Source: Isoetes engelmannii (taxonomy: Eukaryota; Streptophyta; Lycopodiopsida; Isoetales; Isoetaceae). Taken from it: a stretch of DNA of 20,534 nt. This document shows positions 1-8,137 of the stretch, in pieces. The stretch spans positions 1 through 20,534 of the forward strand of contig JAANSK020281935.1 in assembly GCA_011763485.2 (NCBI GenBank), read 5' to 3'. The notes under the pieces are model-generated. The model had not been told where the DNA came from and made no database searches. It saw only the letters and a list, made by a program, of their open reading frames with translations. Position 1 is the first letter of the stretch, and each line of letters opens with the position of its first letter. Both the position numbers and the translations under genes were made by a program.

Positions 1-459
1 CAAATTAGAATTTCGAACATCTAAATGACTTTAAGCAGCTCAAAGTGGCCTAAAAATACGGTTTTTTATACATACACCCCCGGAAATCATAGCCCCAACC
101 TTCACCCTGAGGTGCTTCCACAATACGAAACTAAATAAGGACACATTATAGCGTATAAAAAAAGGGCATTCCATTAGGAATTCACATTACGTATTGGGAA
201 ACGACATTTGTTAATTGCATGTGAGCAAATCAAGAGCCCACATGATTTTTAAAATCAAGTCTATTCTCCATCTAACAATTTCTAAATAGTACGAGATTGC
301 TTTACATATCGGATGGGCAGGTGTAGAGAGAGCATGTGGGTGCTCAAAGGCATAGAGATATACAATTCACTTTTTTGGATAGGATAGAAACACCCAGGCC
401 TTAAAATATATATTATACACAGAGTCTTCCTATTTTTATTTTCGTCATATAACAATATT
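1..459. other. AT-rich intergenic DNA, no gene seen
   Basis: I read both strands and found no recognisable protein motif, splice-bounded exon or RNA gene. The minus-strand ORF here has low-complexity, non-protein-like content and no homology I recognise. Confidence 0.6.
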
Positions 460-544
460 AATATTCGTAGCAAATCCTTCTTGTGATGGCATCACCATGT
501 ATCAATATTCGTAGCAAATCCTTCTTGTGATGGCATCACCATGT
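460..544. repeat. 44-bp-period tandem duplication
   Basis: The 41 bases at 460-500 recur exactly at 504-544, separated by ATC, giving a period of 44. The copies are identical, so the duplication is recent compared with the surrounding decay. No gene overlaps it. Two other duplications in this window also have a 44-bp period (4651 and 18943). Confidence 0.95.
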
Positions 545-825
545 TTGGTATACCAGCAAGCTCATTGCTGCCACGATTTTTTCCCAGGGCGGTTTTTTCA
601 CTCGGGCCGTAATACGCTTGCTGTTTCCCTTTGTATAGGTCCCATAGGTCAATCGGCCTTCGTGGACGATAAAAACGTTATTCTATTCTATTTTAATAAC
701 AAAGTTGACATGTCCATTGCAACGAACACATATCTTAAGTGAGATAATGTCCCTTGCCCCCTCCAAGCCACTCTGTCTATTCTGGCCAACAATGAAACAA
801 CAACCTTTTCAAATTGTTACTGAGA

Positions 826-852
826 CCGGCAACGCCGGGCACCATAGCTAGT
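826..852 (+). mobile_element. Candidate Helitron 3' terminus
   Basis: A GC stem CCGGC-AAC-GCCGG (826-838) is followed by nine bases and then CTAG (848-851) and T (852). Helitrons end in a short GC-rich hairpin about 10 bases before a terminal CTRR and insert between A and T, so this matches the expected 3' end of an element lying to the left. The stem is short (5 bp), no 5' TC end was identified within 1-825, and there is no Rep/helicase coding, so at most it is a non-autonomous copy or a chance match. Confidence 0.4.
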
Positions 853-859
853 TTGTATA

Positions 860-1322
860 AATTAGTACTTGTTATAGAAATCATGTAGTTATCCGGTGGT
901 ATTATCCGGTGGTAAATTATAAGTATCTACAATCTACCCTTTCAAGATATTTTTTTCAAGCTTATGAATTAACAAAAACTCCTGCATGTATTCTGGTTAT
1001 TTCTGTCATGCTACTGAAATATATTATTCTGCATTTTCCACATTGAATAGCAGTAGATATGAAAAGCTTAAATTCAATCGAAAATTCATTTTCATAGCTT
1101 CATCAAATCAATTGCTCATATGTAACCAGACTTGGCTTAAAGCTATCACCCTCTTGTCTTTAAGACTGCAAATTGGTACTTACGTAAAAGGGCCAAGAGG
1201 TCTAGGGTTTTTTTTATCTCCATCTCAGTCCATTGGTTCTACCAATAGCCTTGTCTTGGTCTACTATTGGAATCGGTGTGTCTTCATTGGATTTTTGTAC
1301 TAATGACTGCTTAAACTCCAAT
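860..1322. other. Intergenic, no gene seen
   Basis: Nothing recognisable on either strand. There is a short direct duplication of a TATCCGGTGGTA-like word near 891-914. The plus ORFs here are antisense shadows or random. Confidence 0.5.
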
Positions 1323-2080
1323 TTAGAAACTAACTCCATTCTCCTGCTCCAAACCATCACATCCTGCAGATCCATCACTTGCAACATAACTACCTCCAGA
1401 TGGAATTGTTCCAGGTCCAACTCCAGCAGCAACATTAGCACTTCCCCTTGTTTTCTTAGAACTGCAGAGACCTCCAAGTGTTATCAGGTCATAACCATTT
1501 GCAAAGCCACCGCATAACCTCCAATGTCCCCATCTGAAGCTCCATACCCAGCCACTCCTCTAGCAGCATAATCTCTTGGATTAGACGCATAGCTTCCATC
1601 AGTCCGCCCATAGGCATAACTATTATACCCTAGTGTACTAGCAGTATTTTGCTCAAGTATTCCATCTGGACCCCAAACCGCTGCACCATAGTTACTGGCA
1701 CCTGCATCACCATAAGCAAACAGATTAGCACACCAAGCACTTCTGGCTCCCGATGCTGCACCATAGCTGCGTGCTCCTGCTCCATATGCAACAACATAAC
1801 CACTACCATATCTAGATCATGTGCTGCTCCATACTTTCCATTGGCATCATAACCATTCATCGCTCCATATGCCCCTAGCTGAATTCTGAGCATATGCATC
1901 AAGTTCGTGTATTCTTTTTCATGAGGCAAAAGCTTAACTTCTACCAAAATCCAATCTTTGAACCAAAACCCAACACTCTCCACCTGCATCTTGAAAAAGA
2001 AAACTAATGGCATCTCCCCATCAACAAACTTCTCAAGGTATCCCTGGTCCATATCCCTGGTCTTGCTTTTCAGAATCCAT
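1323..2080 (-). pseudogene. Decayed Tyr/Gly/Ala-rich RNA-binding-protein-like copy (C-terminal part)
   Basis: Read on the minus strand, about 1816 to 1490 is open for over 100 codons and is dominated by spaced Tyr-Gly pairs (for example RYGSGY, AYGAGARSYGAASGA, GVAGYGASDGDIGGY). Near 1500 the reading changes frame and continues as GGFANGYD, then a Gly/Ser/Ala-rich tail ending in NGVSF and a stop at 1323-1325. This composition is typical of the low-complexity C-terminal region of plant hnRNP-like RNA-binding proteins. No RRM is visible: upstream, around 2080, an ATG begins MDSEKQDQGYG in a degraded frame, but no RNP1 or RNP2 motif follows. The frameshift and missing RRM argue for a pseudogene or captured fragment. 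It could alternatively be another Tyr/Gly-rich protein. Confidence 0.5.
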
Positions 2081-2349
2081 CGAACTCTTCTAAAAAACTC
2101 AGAACCGAAGATGCAACTTTCAGCTTGTGATTTGACATAGGTCTTGTAGATTAGTTTTCTCAATATGGTATGAGAGCGGGTGGCTCTTAAGATCAAGAGC
2201 TTTTGAAGATGAAGGAACGAGTAGTAGTCTAGAAGCCAAGATTAGTTTTGCACCCTTGGCAGGCTGCTCATGATGGAGCGGAGCATGGAAAGGCTCAGGA
2301 TCCGTCTGAGGAATGTCATCATCATTTGATGTGTCGTGTGGGGCTTTGA

Positions 2350-2780
2350 GTGCTCATTAGGAGTCACACCGGATATGACTTAGAGGGGCTTTGGGTGCTC
2401 AGTACAAAGCACCATGTATATGGCATGGATGTTCTAAATGCTTGTAGCATGGCAAGCTGCAGGACCGGAAAAGATTCCATGAAGAGATTGATGGCAGCAA
2501 GGAAGCCAAAAGAACTGTTGGTCGATCCTAACGGTAGATGGCAAGTCTTCGAGCACAATCCCATAAGAGGGTAACGGCAATAAGGAAGCCAGAGAAAATC
2601 TACTGATGGATTCTAGCAGTAGATGGCAAGCATGTGCCAAAGAGAGTATGGGCAAAGGCTTCACGAAGAGGCTGATGGCAGCAAGGAAGCCAAGGAAATT
2701 GTTGGAAAAATGTAACACTGGATGGCAAGGCTGCAAGCATGTGCCTGAGAGTATGGGCAATGACGAATTCAGCTTAAGAG
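2350..2780. repeat. Decayed tandem repeats, units about 83-101 bp
   Basis: A segment beginning ATGGCAGCAAGGAAGCCAA recurs at 2491, 2574 (diverged) and 2675. Each copy is followed by a divergent 'AGATGGCAAG...' stretch and by a segment related to 'GAGAGTATGGGCAA'. The spacings are 83 and 101 bp. Both strands have ORFs across it, but these are translations of the repeat and resemble no protein family I know. Confidence 0.75.
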
Positions 2781-2863
2781 GAGAGTTGAAACGCAAGAAA
2801 TGGGGACATGTCATGGCATTTAGAATGATTGTGGTCATACGTAATGGATGGCCATATTGTATA

Positions 2864-3027
2864 ACATTGCCTAAAAGTGTAAGCAGAGACGAAGTAGGAC
2901 TTGGTGTCACAGACGATTCTGACATTGCCTAAAAGTGTAAGCAGAAAGAAAGCAGAACTTGTCGTCTCAAGAAGAAATAAAAGAAACCCACAGATGATAC
3001 TAGAAATAAAAGAAACTCACAGATGAT
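2864..3027. repeat. Two short tandem duplications (58-bp and 29-bp periods)
   Basis: A 24-base word starting ACATTGCCTAAAAGTG occurs at 2864 and 2922 (period 58, flanks diverged). Immediately after it, an AGAAATAAAAGAAAC-type word occurs at 2973 and 3002 (period 29, one or two differences). They sit directly before the PPR-derived segment and are not coding. Confidence 0.85.
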
Positions 3028-3071
3028 GCTGATGATGCTGACGAACATGAAGACTCTTTCTTAGAAATGAA

Positions 3072-3430
3072 AGCATAGTTCAGGCAGCCAATGTCTTTCT
3101 GAAGATATTGATTGGGGATATAATAATTTGGAAGGCAATAGCTACAGGATATGTTCATCATGGATATGTTGGACAAAGTGAAATTAGCATGAGTCTAGAA
3201 CGGCTTGGGGGACTGCAAAAAGAAAGTGTAGATTCTAATGAAGTCACATTCATAGATATTTTGAAAGCTTGTGCTAGCAGAGGAGCATTAGGTTACAAAC
3301 AGATGTTAAATGGTGGCTATCATCTGGATAATGTGGCTTTCAAGTTGGTTAAAGATCTAGAAAAGTTGTGTACGGAAGGTCCTCTCCATCATGCACTTGC
3401 GGCTGTAGAGATTTTTTGGGAGCAAAGTAT
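3072..3430 (+). pseudogene. PPR (pentatricopeptide repeat) protein fragments
   Basis: From 3072 the frame reads like plant PPR motifs: SIVQAANVFLK, then GDIIIWKAIATGYVHHGY, a degraded LERLGGLQKE stretch, and SNEVTFIDILKACASRGAL. This matches the usual order 'GSI..A..VF..M / D.I.WNA.I.GY..HG / P.EVTF...LKACAS.GAL'. A second PPR-like piece follows (KLVKDLEKLCTEGPLHHALA, about 3349-3410), which resembles the N-terminal region of PPR proteins, out of its normal order. PPR proteins bind organellar RNA and usually carry 10-25 repeats; only two or three partial ones remain here. There is no start region, targeting peptide or C-terminal domain. The same frame runs on into a TM9 segment, so this is a chimeric relic, although a transcript could read across it. 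Confidence 0.72.
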
Positions 3431-3494
3431 TTGCTTAAAAGCACATTTTATCCTGTGGCAGACAGGGATTCCTGAATTAGTGTCAAGTAGGTTT

Positions 3495-4150
3495 GTGGTA
3501 GTGGGATTTGAGGTCACTCCTTGCAGCATTCAGCATAACCATGCTGCTGCAGAAAACCTTGGCAATGATATGTATGGACAGCTCCCAGAGGTGATTTGTG
3601 ACATGCAAACAGGACCACTGCAGATGGTGCATCGAGGTGAATCTTTGACATTCTTTTATGAAGTGAAATTTGAGAAGAGTTCTATTCGCTGGCCATCAAG
3701 ATGGGATTCATATTGGAAAATGAAGGAGACAAGAGTTCACTGGTTTTCAATCTTTAATTCCTTAATGGTTATTGCATTCCTTTCAGGCATTGTTTTTGTT
3801 ATTTTCCTAAGGACTGTAAGGAGATATCTGACAAAATATGAGGAGCTAGACAAAGAAGCACAAGCACAAATGACAGAGGAACCTTTCGGGTGGAAACTAT
3901 AGTGGGAGATGTGTTTCGTGCACCTACACATCCACAGCAGCTCTGCATCATGGTTGGCAATGGAGTACAGACCTTGGGTATGGCAGTTGTCACCATCTTG
4001 TTTGCATCCCTTGGGTCTATGTCCCCTGCATCAAGGGGCATGTTGCTCAAAGGAATGGTTCTGCTCTATCCTTTCCTGGGTATCGTTGCTGGTTATGTGG
4101 CTTGCAGATTATGGCGCGCTGCGGAGCAAGGATGTAGAGGATTGAATGGA
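3495..4150 (+). pseudogene. TM9 superfamily (nonaspanin / EMP70) gene fragment
   Basis: From about 3495 the frame encodes FVVVGFEVTPCSI, then MYGQLPEV, RGESLTFFYEVKFEKS, RWPSRWDSYWKM, VHWFSIFNSLMVI with a transmembrane segment, IFLRTVRRYLTKYEELDKEA and GWKL. A one-base frameshift near 3897 moves the reading to VGDVFRAP, CIMVGNGVQTLGMAVV, SPASRGMLL and YPFLGIVAGYVACRLWR. This is the junction of the lumenal domain with the first transmembrane segments of plant TM9 proteins, which are Golgi/endosomal nine-span proteins of about 600-650 residues. The N-terminal half and the last five or so transmembrane segments are missing; homology fades after 'RLWRA' (about 4120-4150). The copy is uninterrupted by introns, so a retrocopy or captured cDNA-like fragment is possible, although some plant TM9 genes have few introns. 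Confidence 0.9.
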
Positions 4151-4199
4151 AATAGTTCAGCACACAAACCAAGAAAGAACAAGAAGACCAAGATATAAC

Positions 4200-4497
4200 T
4201 AGTGGTCAGGTTATGGATGACGCAAAACAAAAGAATAATCAAGCATCGTGTGTTGTCATATACATATGTACATGATAGAGCATGGAATGCAACCTGAGCA
4301 TGACCTCGAAGTTTTCCTTGTTGAAGACGTGCAAGACACTATGTGGAGAACCATAGTGCTGACTGAGTGCTCTTGGCATCTACGAAGAAAAGTACAAGTG
4401 ATGCAAAATGATTAGGTTTGGTTTCTATGGAGCAGGGAATTGACTGTGTGCTTTCCATTCATGATAGGCATAGTAGAGATGATGCAGATTAGTTATT
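4200..4497. other. Non-coding spacer with faint repeat relics
   Basis: No gene seen. Diverged words related to the next repeat ('TGTGGAG...GTGCTGA...GAGTGCT', 'ATGGAGCAGGGAATTGACTG') recur near 4339 and 4428. The repeat array at 4498 probably once extended leftward into this stretch. Confidence 0.45.
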
Positions 4498-4650
4498 TTG
4501 GGTCATGTGGAGCAAGGTGCTGATTACGTGCTTCATGTGGAGCCAGATGCTGCTCAGGTGCTTCTGGCCCATGTGCAACGAGGTGTTGATTGGGTGTTTC
4601 ACGTGGAGCCAGATGCTGCTGCTCAGGTGCTTCTGGCTCATGCCGAGCCG
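4498..4650. repeat. GC-richer tandem repeat, about 75-bp unit
   Basis: Two imperfect units of about 75 bases, differing mainly by an extra GCT triplet. On the plus strand they translate as HVEQGADYVLHVEPDAAQVL then HVQRGVDWVFHVEPDAAAQV, and both frames stay open through the array. The triplet-sized difference keeps the frame, but the ORF (61 codons) has no match I recognise. I treat it as a minisatellite, not a gene. Confidence 0.8.
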
Positions 4651-4740
4651 AGCAGAGGTGATGCAAGAAAAATATGTAGTTAATTTGATACAGAAGCAGA
4701 GGTGATGCAAGAAAAATGTGTAGTTAATTTGATACAGAAG
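4651..4740. repeat. 44-bp tandem duplication
   Basis: 4651-4694 is repeated head to tail at 4695-4738 with a single A/G difference, and the similarity continues two bases further. It follows directly on the 75-bp repeat array. Non-coding. Confidence 0.95.
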
Positions 4741-4890
4741 CTGGTAGCAGTCATCTTTTTGCCATATTCCAACAACCAGTCTATGGTCAATATAAGATAC
4801 GATACGAGTATGACTTATTCAACAAGTTAAAGTCCAAAAAGGCCTGTTCAAAAACTCCAACGCGGCCTGTTCAACGGACTAAAACCTTCT

Positions 4891-4898
4891 TATATAAG
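4891..4898 (+). promoter_or_regulatory. TATA box of the SRPBCC gene
   Basis: TATATAAG lies 54 bases before the first ATG of the gene at 4952, leaving room for a transcription start near 4920-4930 and a short leader. Upstream, GGCCTGTTCAA occurs twice (about 4841 and 4864) and may be a promoter element. Promoter function is inferred from position. Confidence 0.65.
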
Positions 4899-4951
4899 CA
4901 ATCAGCACAGCGCCATACTTGCAAACAATTTCCTTTAATTTATTTTGCAAG

Positions 4952-5536
4952 ATGATGGATATGAACTCACCGGATTTTATATGCGAAGAAGTGGAAGGCC
5001 TGATCGCTGCTCCGATTCAACTGATTTGGCCTATCGTTTCAGACTTCTGCGGCCTTGATAAATGGATGCCTTCTGTGCAGTTTTGTGAAGGCACCAAGGA
5101 CGAAGAGGGTTTTCCTGTTCGGCTGCCTGTTACGTATCCAAAAGAAAATGGGGCCATTTTATGGGCAAGAGAAAGGCTGGTGGAGATGGATCCGTTTAAC
5201 CATTCTCTAAGCTATGTTGTGGAAGACAGTAACATGGGTCTGGAGGATTATCATGCAACCGTCGAACTTTCTGCCCTTGGGTTTAATACGTTCATCAGAT
5301 GGGCGTTTAGAATGAGTGGGAGGAGCTCAAGGTCAAAGGAAGAGCATATAGGCTTGTTGAAGTTCGGAATTCGGCAGCTTGAGCACGCTGCCAGTCTAGT
5401 CCAAACCACCACTCCTCCAGGACCTGCCCTAAGGTGGAAAAAATTACTCTTGATCTGCAAGCTATGCATAAAACCTATGAGCACTCAACCTATGGCAACC
5501 GTTGAAGTCCTTAGAATGCACATATTGCAAGTATAG
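4952..5536 (+). CDS. Lachrymatory-factor-synthase-like SRPBCC (Bet v 1 fold) protein
   Basis: Intronless frame of 194 residues. I chose the ATG at 4952 because it is the first ATG after the TATA box; the frame is open upstream, but only from a non-ATG codon. Residues about 7-165 follow the plant polyketide-cyclase / lachrymatory-factor-synthase-like pattern: an initial strand EEVEGLIAAPIQLIWPIVSDF, CGLDKWMPSVQFCEG, WARERLVEMDPFNHSLSYVV, EDSNMGLEDYHATVEL, FIRWAF, and a long C-terminal helix HIGLLKFGIRQLEHAASL. The fold forms a cavity binding small hydrophobic ligands; relatives include the onion lachrymatory factor synthase and, more distantly, the PYR/PYL abscisic-acid receptors. The PYL gate and latch motifs are not evident, so an ABA receptor role is unlikely. 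About 30 residues after the helix (PPGPALRWKKLLLICKLC...) form an unusual extension. There is no signal peptide, so a cytosolic protein is expected. The substrate is unknown. Confidence 0.85.
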   Translation: MMDMNSPDFICEEVEGLIAAPIQLIWPIVSDFCGLDKWMPSVQFCEGTKDEEGFPVRLPVTYPKENGAILWARERLVEMDPFNHSLSYVVEDSNMGLEDYHATVELSALGFNTFIRWAFRMSGRSSRSKEEHIGLLKFGIRQLEHAASLVQTTTPPGPALRWKKLLLICKLCIKPMSTQPMATVEVLRMHILQV

Positions 5537-5637
5537 CTTATCTTATTTTATCTTATCTAATCCATGGTCTAAGATTGATTCAAAAGCTTATCACTCCCCC
5601 ACCCTTCAAAAAACGAACTTGGGAACCTTTTCGTAGG

Positions 5638-5701
5638 CTACTTATGTGGAATTCACCTACTACTTCAGCCTACTTATATGGAATTCACCTACTACTTCCC
5701 T
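5638..5701. repeat. 32-bp tandem duplication in the SRPBCC 3' flank
   Basis: CTACTTATGTGGAATTCACC and the following bases (5638-5669) are repeated at 5670-5701 with few differences. It lies between the stop codon and the candidate poly(A) signal, so it would be in the 3' UTR. Confidence 0.9.
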
Positions 5702-5783
5702 ACTCGCATCATCTAGAGAAACGTTTGCATCAGAAAACCATGTACTTTATTAAGAAGATTTGCTTGTTCTGAAACCATGTAGT

Positions 5784-5789
5784 AATAAA
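5784..5789 (+). terminator. Candidate poly(A) signal of the SRPBCC gene
   Basis: AATAAA about 250 bases after the stop codon. A second AATAAA lies at about 6001. Plant poly(A) signals are loose, so this is positional evidence only. Confidence 0.4.
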
Positions 5790-5799
5790 ATTTGAAAGC

Positions 5800-6291
5800 C
5801 TTTATTAATGAACAATTGTTTAGGATGAAGACTTGTATGATTTATTTGTGTTTCAAGATAAGCAGATAAATCCGTTTCTTGAGGCTAATTGTGGCGCTTT
5901 GATTTTGTTTGTATGCCCAAAAAGGCCGGTGTGCATGAGGGACCATTGGAAGGGATCATTTTTTGAAGTGCCATGAAGAACTGTTGTAATATTGATTTGG
6001 AAATAAAGGGGAGGGACATATGGCTCATTCATTCATTGCAACCTGGTTGTTTGGTTGTTCTGTCGAAGGCAACTAGGCTTTAGAATAACCATTTCAACAA
6101 GGGAACTAGGCAAAAGATATGCCTTCACCCCAATGAAAAACCAACGTCTATGGTATTCACATCCACATTATTAAGAATATTATTTAAAGTAAAGAACCAC
6201 ATCCAAATTGTTAGAAATATTATTATAGCAAAGAAAACAGTTGATACACCTTCAAAAATTAATGGAAAATGAAAAATCTAAGTTTTCGTTT
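5800..6291. other. Intergenic, no gene seen
   Basis: No protein or RNA gene recognised. Diverged direct repeats near 6165-6235 (CCACAT..TT.TTA..AATATTATT...AAAGAA, period about 43) are the only structure. Confidence 0.5.
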
Positions 6292-6409
6292 CGCCAAAAG
6301 TCAGGCATGTGGGTTGCAATATGATTTTGAGATCCATATCTGGCCCGATTCGTCAAAAGTCAGGCATGTGGGTTGCAATATGATTTTGAAATCCATATCT
6401 GGTCCAATG
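6292..6409. repeat. 59-bp tandem duplication
   Basis: 6292-6350 and 6351-6409 are the same 59-base unit with about four transition-type differences. The ORF across it (6269-6478) is simply a translation of the repeat. Confidence 0.95.
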
Positions 6410-8137
6410 TGTTATCTGTCCCCAGTTTTTATGGATTCCTTATCATTGGCATGCATGCAATGGTTACTCAGGATCTGAAGTGATGAATCATTTTGTTTTT
6501 CTATGTTCAAGGTATTCTGGCCAGGTATTGGCATCCAGATGGACTGCATGGACGGTTGATGAAAAAGCATTGGTGGGATGCATGCTTTGAGGCTTTGAAA
6601 TTTTACATTCATTGTCATGATGGAGCTTACATATCCAACTGGACATGTGACCACACACAAAAACCTACAAAAGCAATATTTAGGATGTGATTATATTAGT
6701 TTGCAAAACCTTTTCACGATGTTTTTGTGATAAGATCAATAAAATATTACATGCAAGAGAGACTGATTTTCACTAGGAAAATGCTTTATAAATTATGAAA
6801 ACAACTTCATAAATAAATAAGTAGATTTAGTTTGGCATCTTTGTAAGAATAGATTAGGTGTAAACGAGCTTGGAGTTTATAATCCCCCTCCCCCCTTTTT
6901 TTATTTAAGGAAATAGGTTTTTTTAACATTAATATAAGAAAACAAGTACAACTTGGACACTACCCATGGTGAAGATAAACCATAGAGTAAGCCCGAAAAT
7001 AAAGCCTAAAATATTTAATAATTTTAACATAGATCGAAATGAGTTAATGATTTTGGAAAACCAAAACCTTTGACAAATAGAGCAGTGTTGAAGCATAGAT
7101 TTGACATTTTCGAAGTGTTGAATTTGCTGTTGAAGTTCCAATGCAGAGATAGAATGTGAAGAACTCTGAGTGTCGAGGACCTTAAAAACTTTCAAAAATG
7201 AGTTCTGCATAACCAAGATATCTAAGTTTCCACCAAAAAGTTTTGCCAGCATAACTTTCGAACAGATATACAGCAGCCAGATACCTGTTATGGCAAAAAA
7301 TAACACAAAGTGCATGTCCTCTCTCTTTTTCTCTCTCTTCTTCTTCTCTCCATGTCTCCCGAAATCTTTCAGTACATATGGCGTAAGACGATTTCACATA
7401 CGAGGTGGGGATGGGATCGGGTGTTTTCACGTCTTACCCGCTGCTTGCAGTGATAATGAAGAGGATGAAAGTTAGAAAGTGTAGGATTCTATAAAGTCAA
7501 AGTCTTCAAAAACTTCGAGCTGAAAGATGTAGTTAGATTTCTTTCCCCATTCAAGCTTGTCAATCAAGTAGTCTGGGTTGCAAGTTACCATCAATAGAAT
7601 CAGTGTATCATATGCATCTGCCAAACTCTTATGATAGTAGTAGCACTCTCAGTAATGCCCGAACTGCTTATCTGTCATCTGAGGGTGATTCAAAATTGGC
7701 CATCTCATATGTAACCCTACAGAATTCCTATGTCCACTGCATTTCCTTAGGTGGTATTTCTCTAGACCTAGGAAAGCATTTGCTCTTATCATGCTCCATT
7801 CAAATATTGTCAATTTCTTTTATCAGACTACCAATGGTTTCTTCTCCTTGCTGCAAAGTTTTGCTTCTGCCATATCAAAACCTATGTCGAATTTATGCCT
7901 ACAGCCCTCCAGAAAATCTAACAAAAGAAGATCAAGCATTAGAATTAGGATCAATGAGTGCAAAAATTAAGCTTAAATAAATTATGAAATCCATAATAGA
8001 CTCCAATACTGTCCCATTTAGGATCATAGTCTCTTTACATATTTTTGCATCTATTCTTGTATGAAGAAGCAATTGCTTCAATTCAGACATGCAACTTTAA
8101 CCACACTAGGGAGTAATTTTTACTGCCAAAACGACAT
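6410..8137. other. Long stretch without a recognised gene
   Basis: I recognised no family here. The longest frames are minus 6929-7315 (128 codons, hydrophobic ends, a central FLKVFKVLDTQSSSHSISAL region and QQQIQHFENVKSML helix-like part) and plus 7603-7980 (125 codons, Ser/Leu-rich). In the minus frame a good acceptor-like CCATAACAG (7286-7294) precedes GTATCTGGCTGC, so 6929-7285 could be a terminal exon or a relic of one. A pyrimidine tract (CT-rich, 7319-7350) and a C7/T7 run near 6887-6903 are present. Confidence 0.35.

Noticed and set aside
1233-1517. Ser/Thr/Asn-rich plus ORF of 94 codons
   Set aside because: It is the antisense shadow of the Gly/Tyr-rich minus-strand pseudogene.
4952-5536. 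PYR/PYL-type abscisic-acid receptor
   Set aside because: Same fold superfamily, but the gate (SGLPA) and latch (HRL) motifs are not seen; the lachrymatory-factor-synthase-like pattern fits better.
7603-7980. 125-codon plus ORF
   Set aside because: Ser/Leu-rich with no family resemblance and no start context or splice partners; treated as chance.
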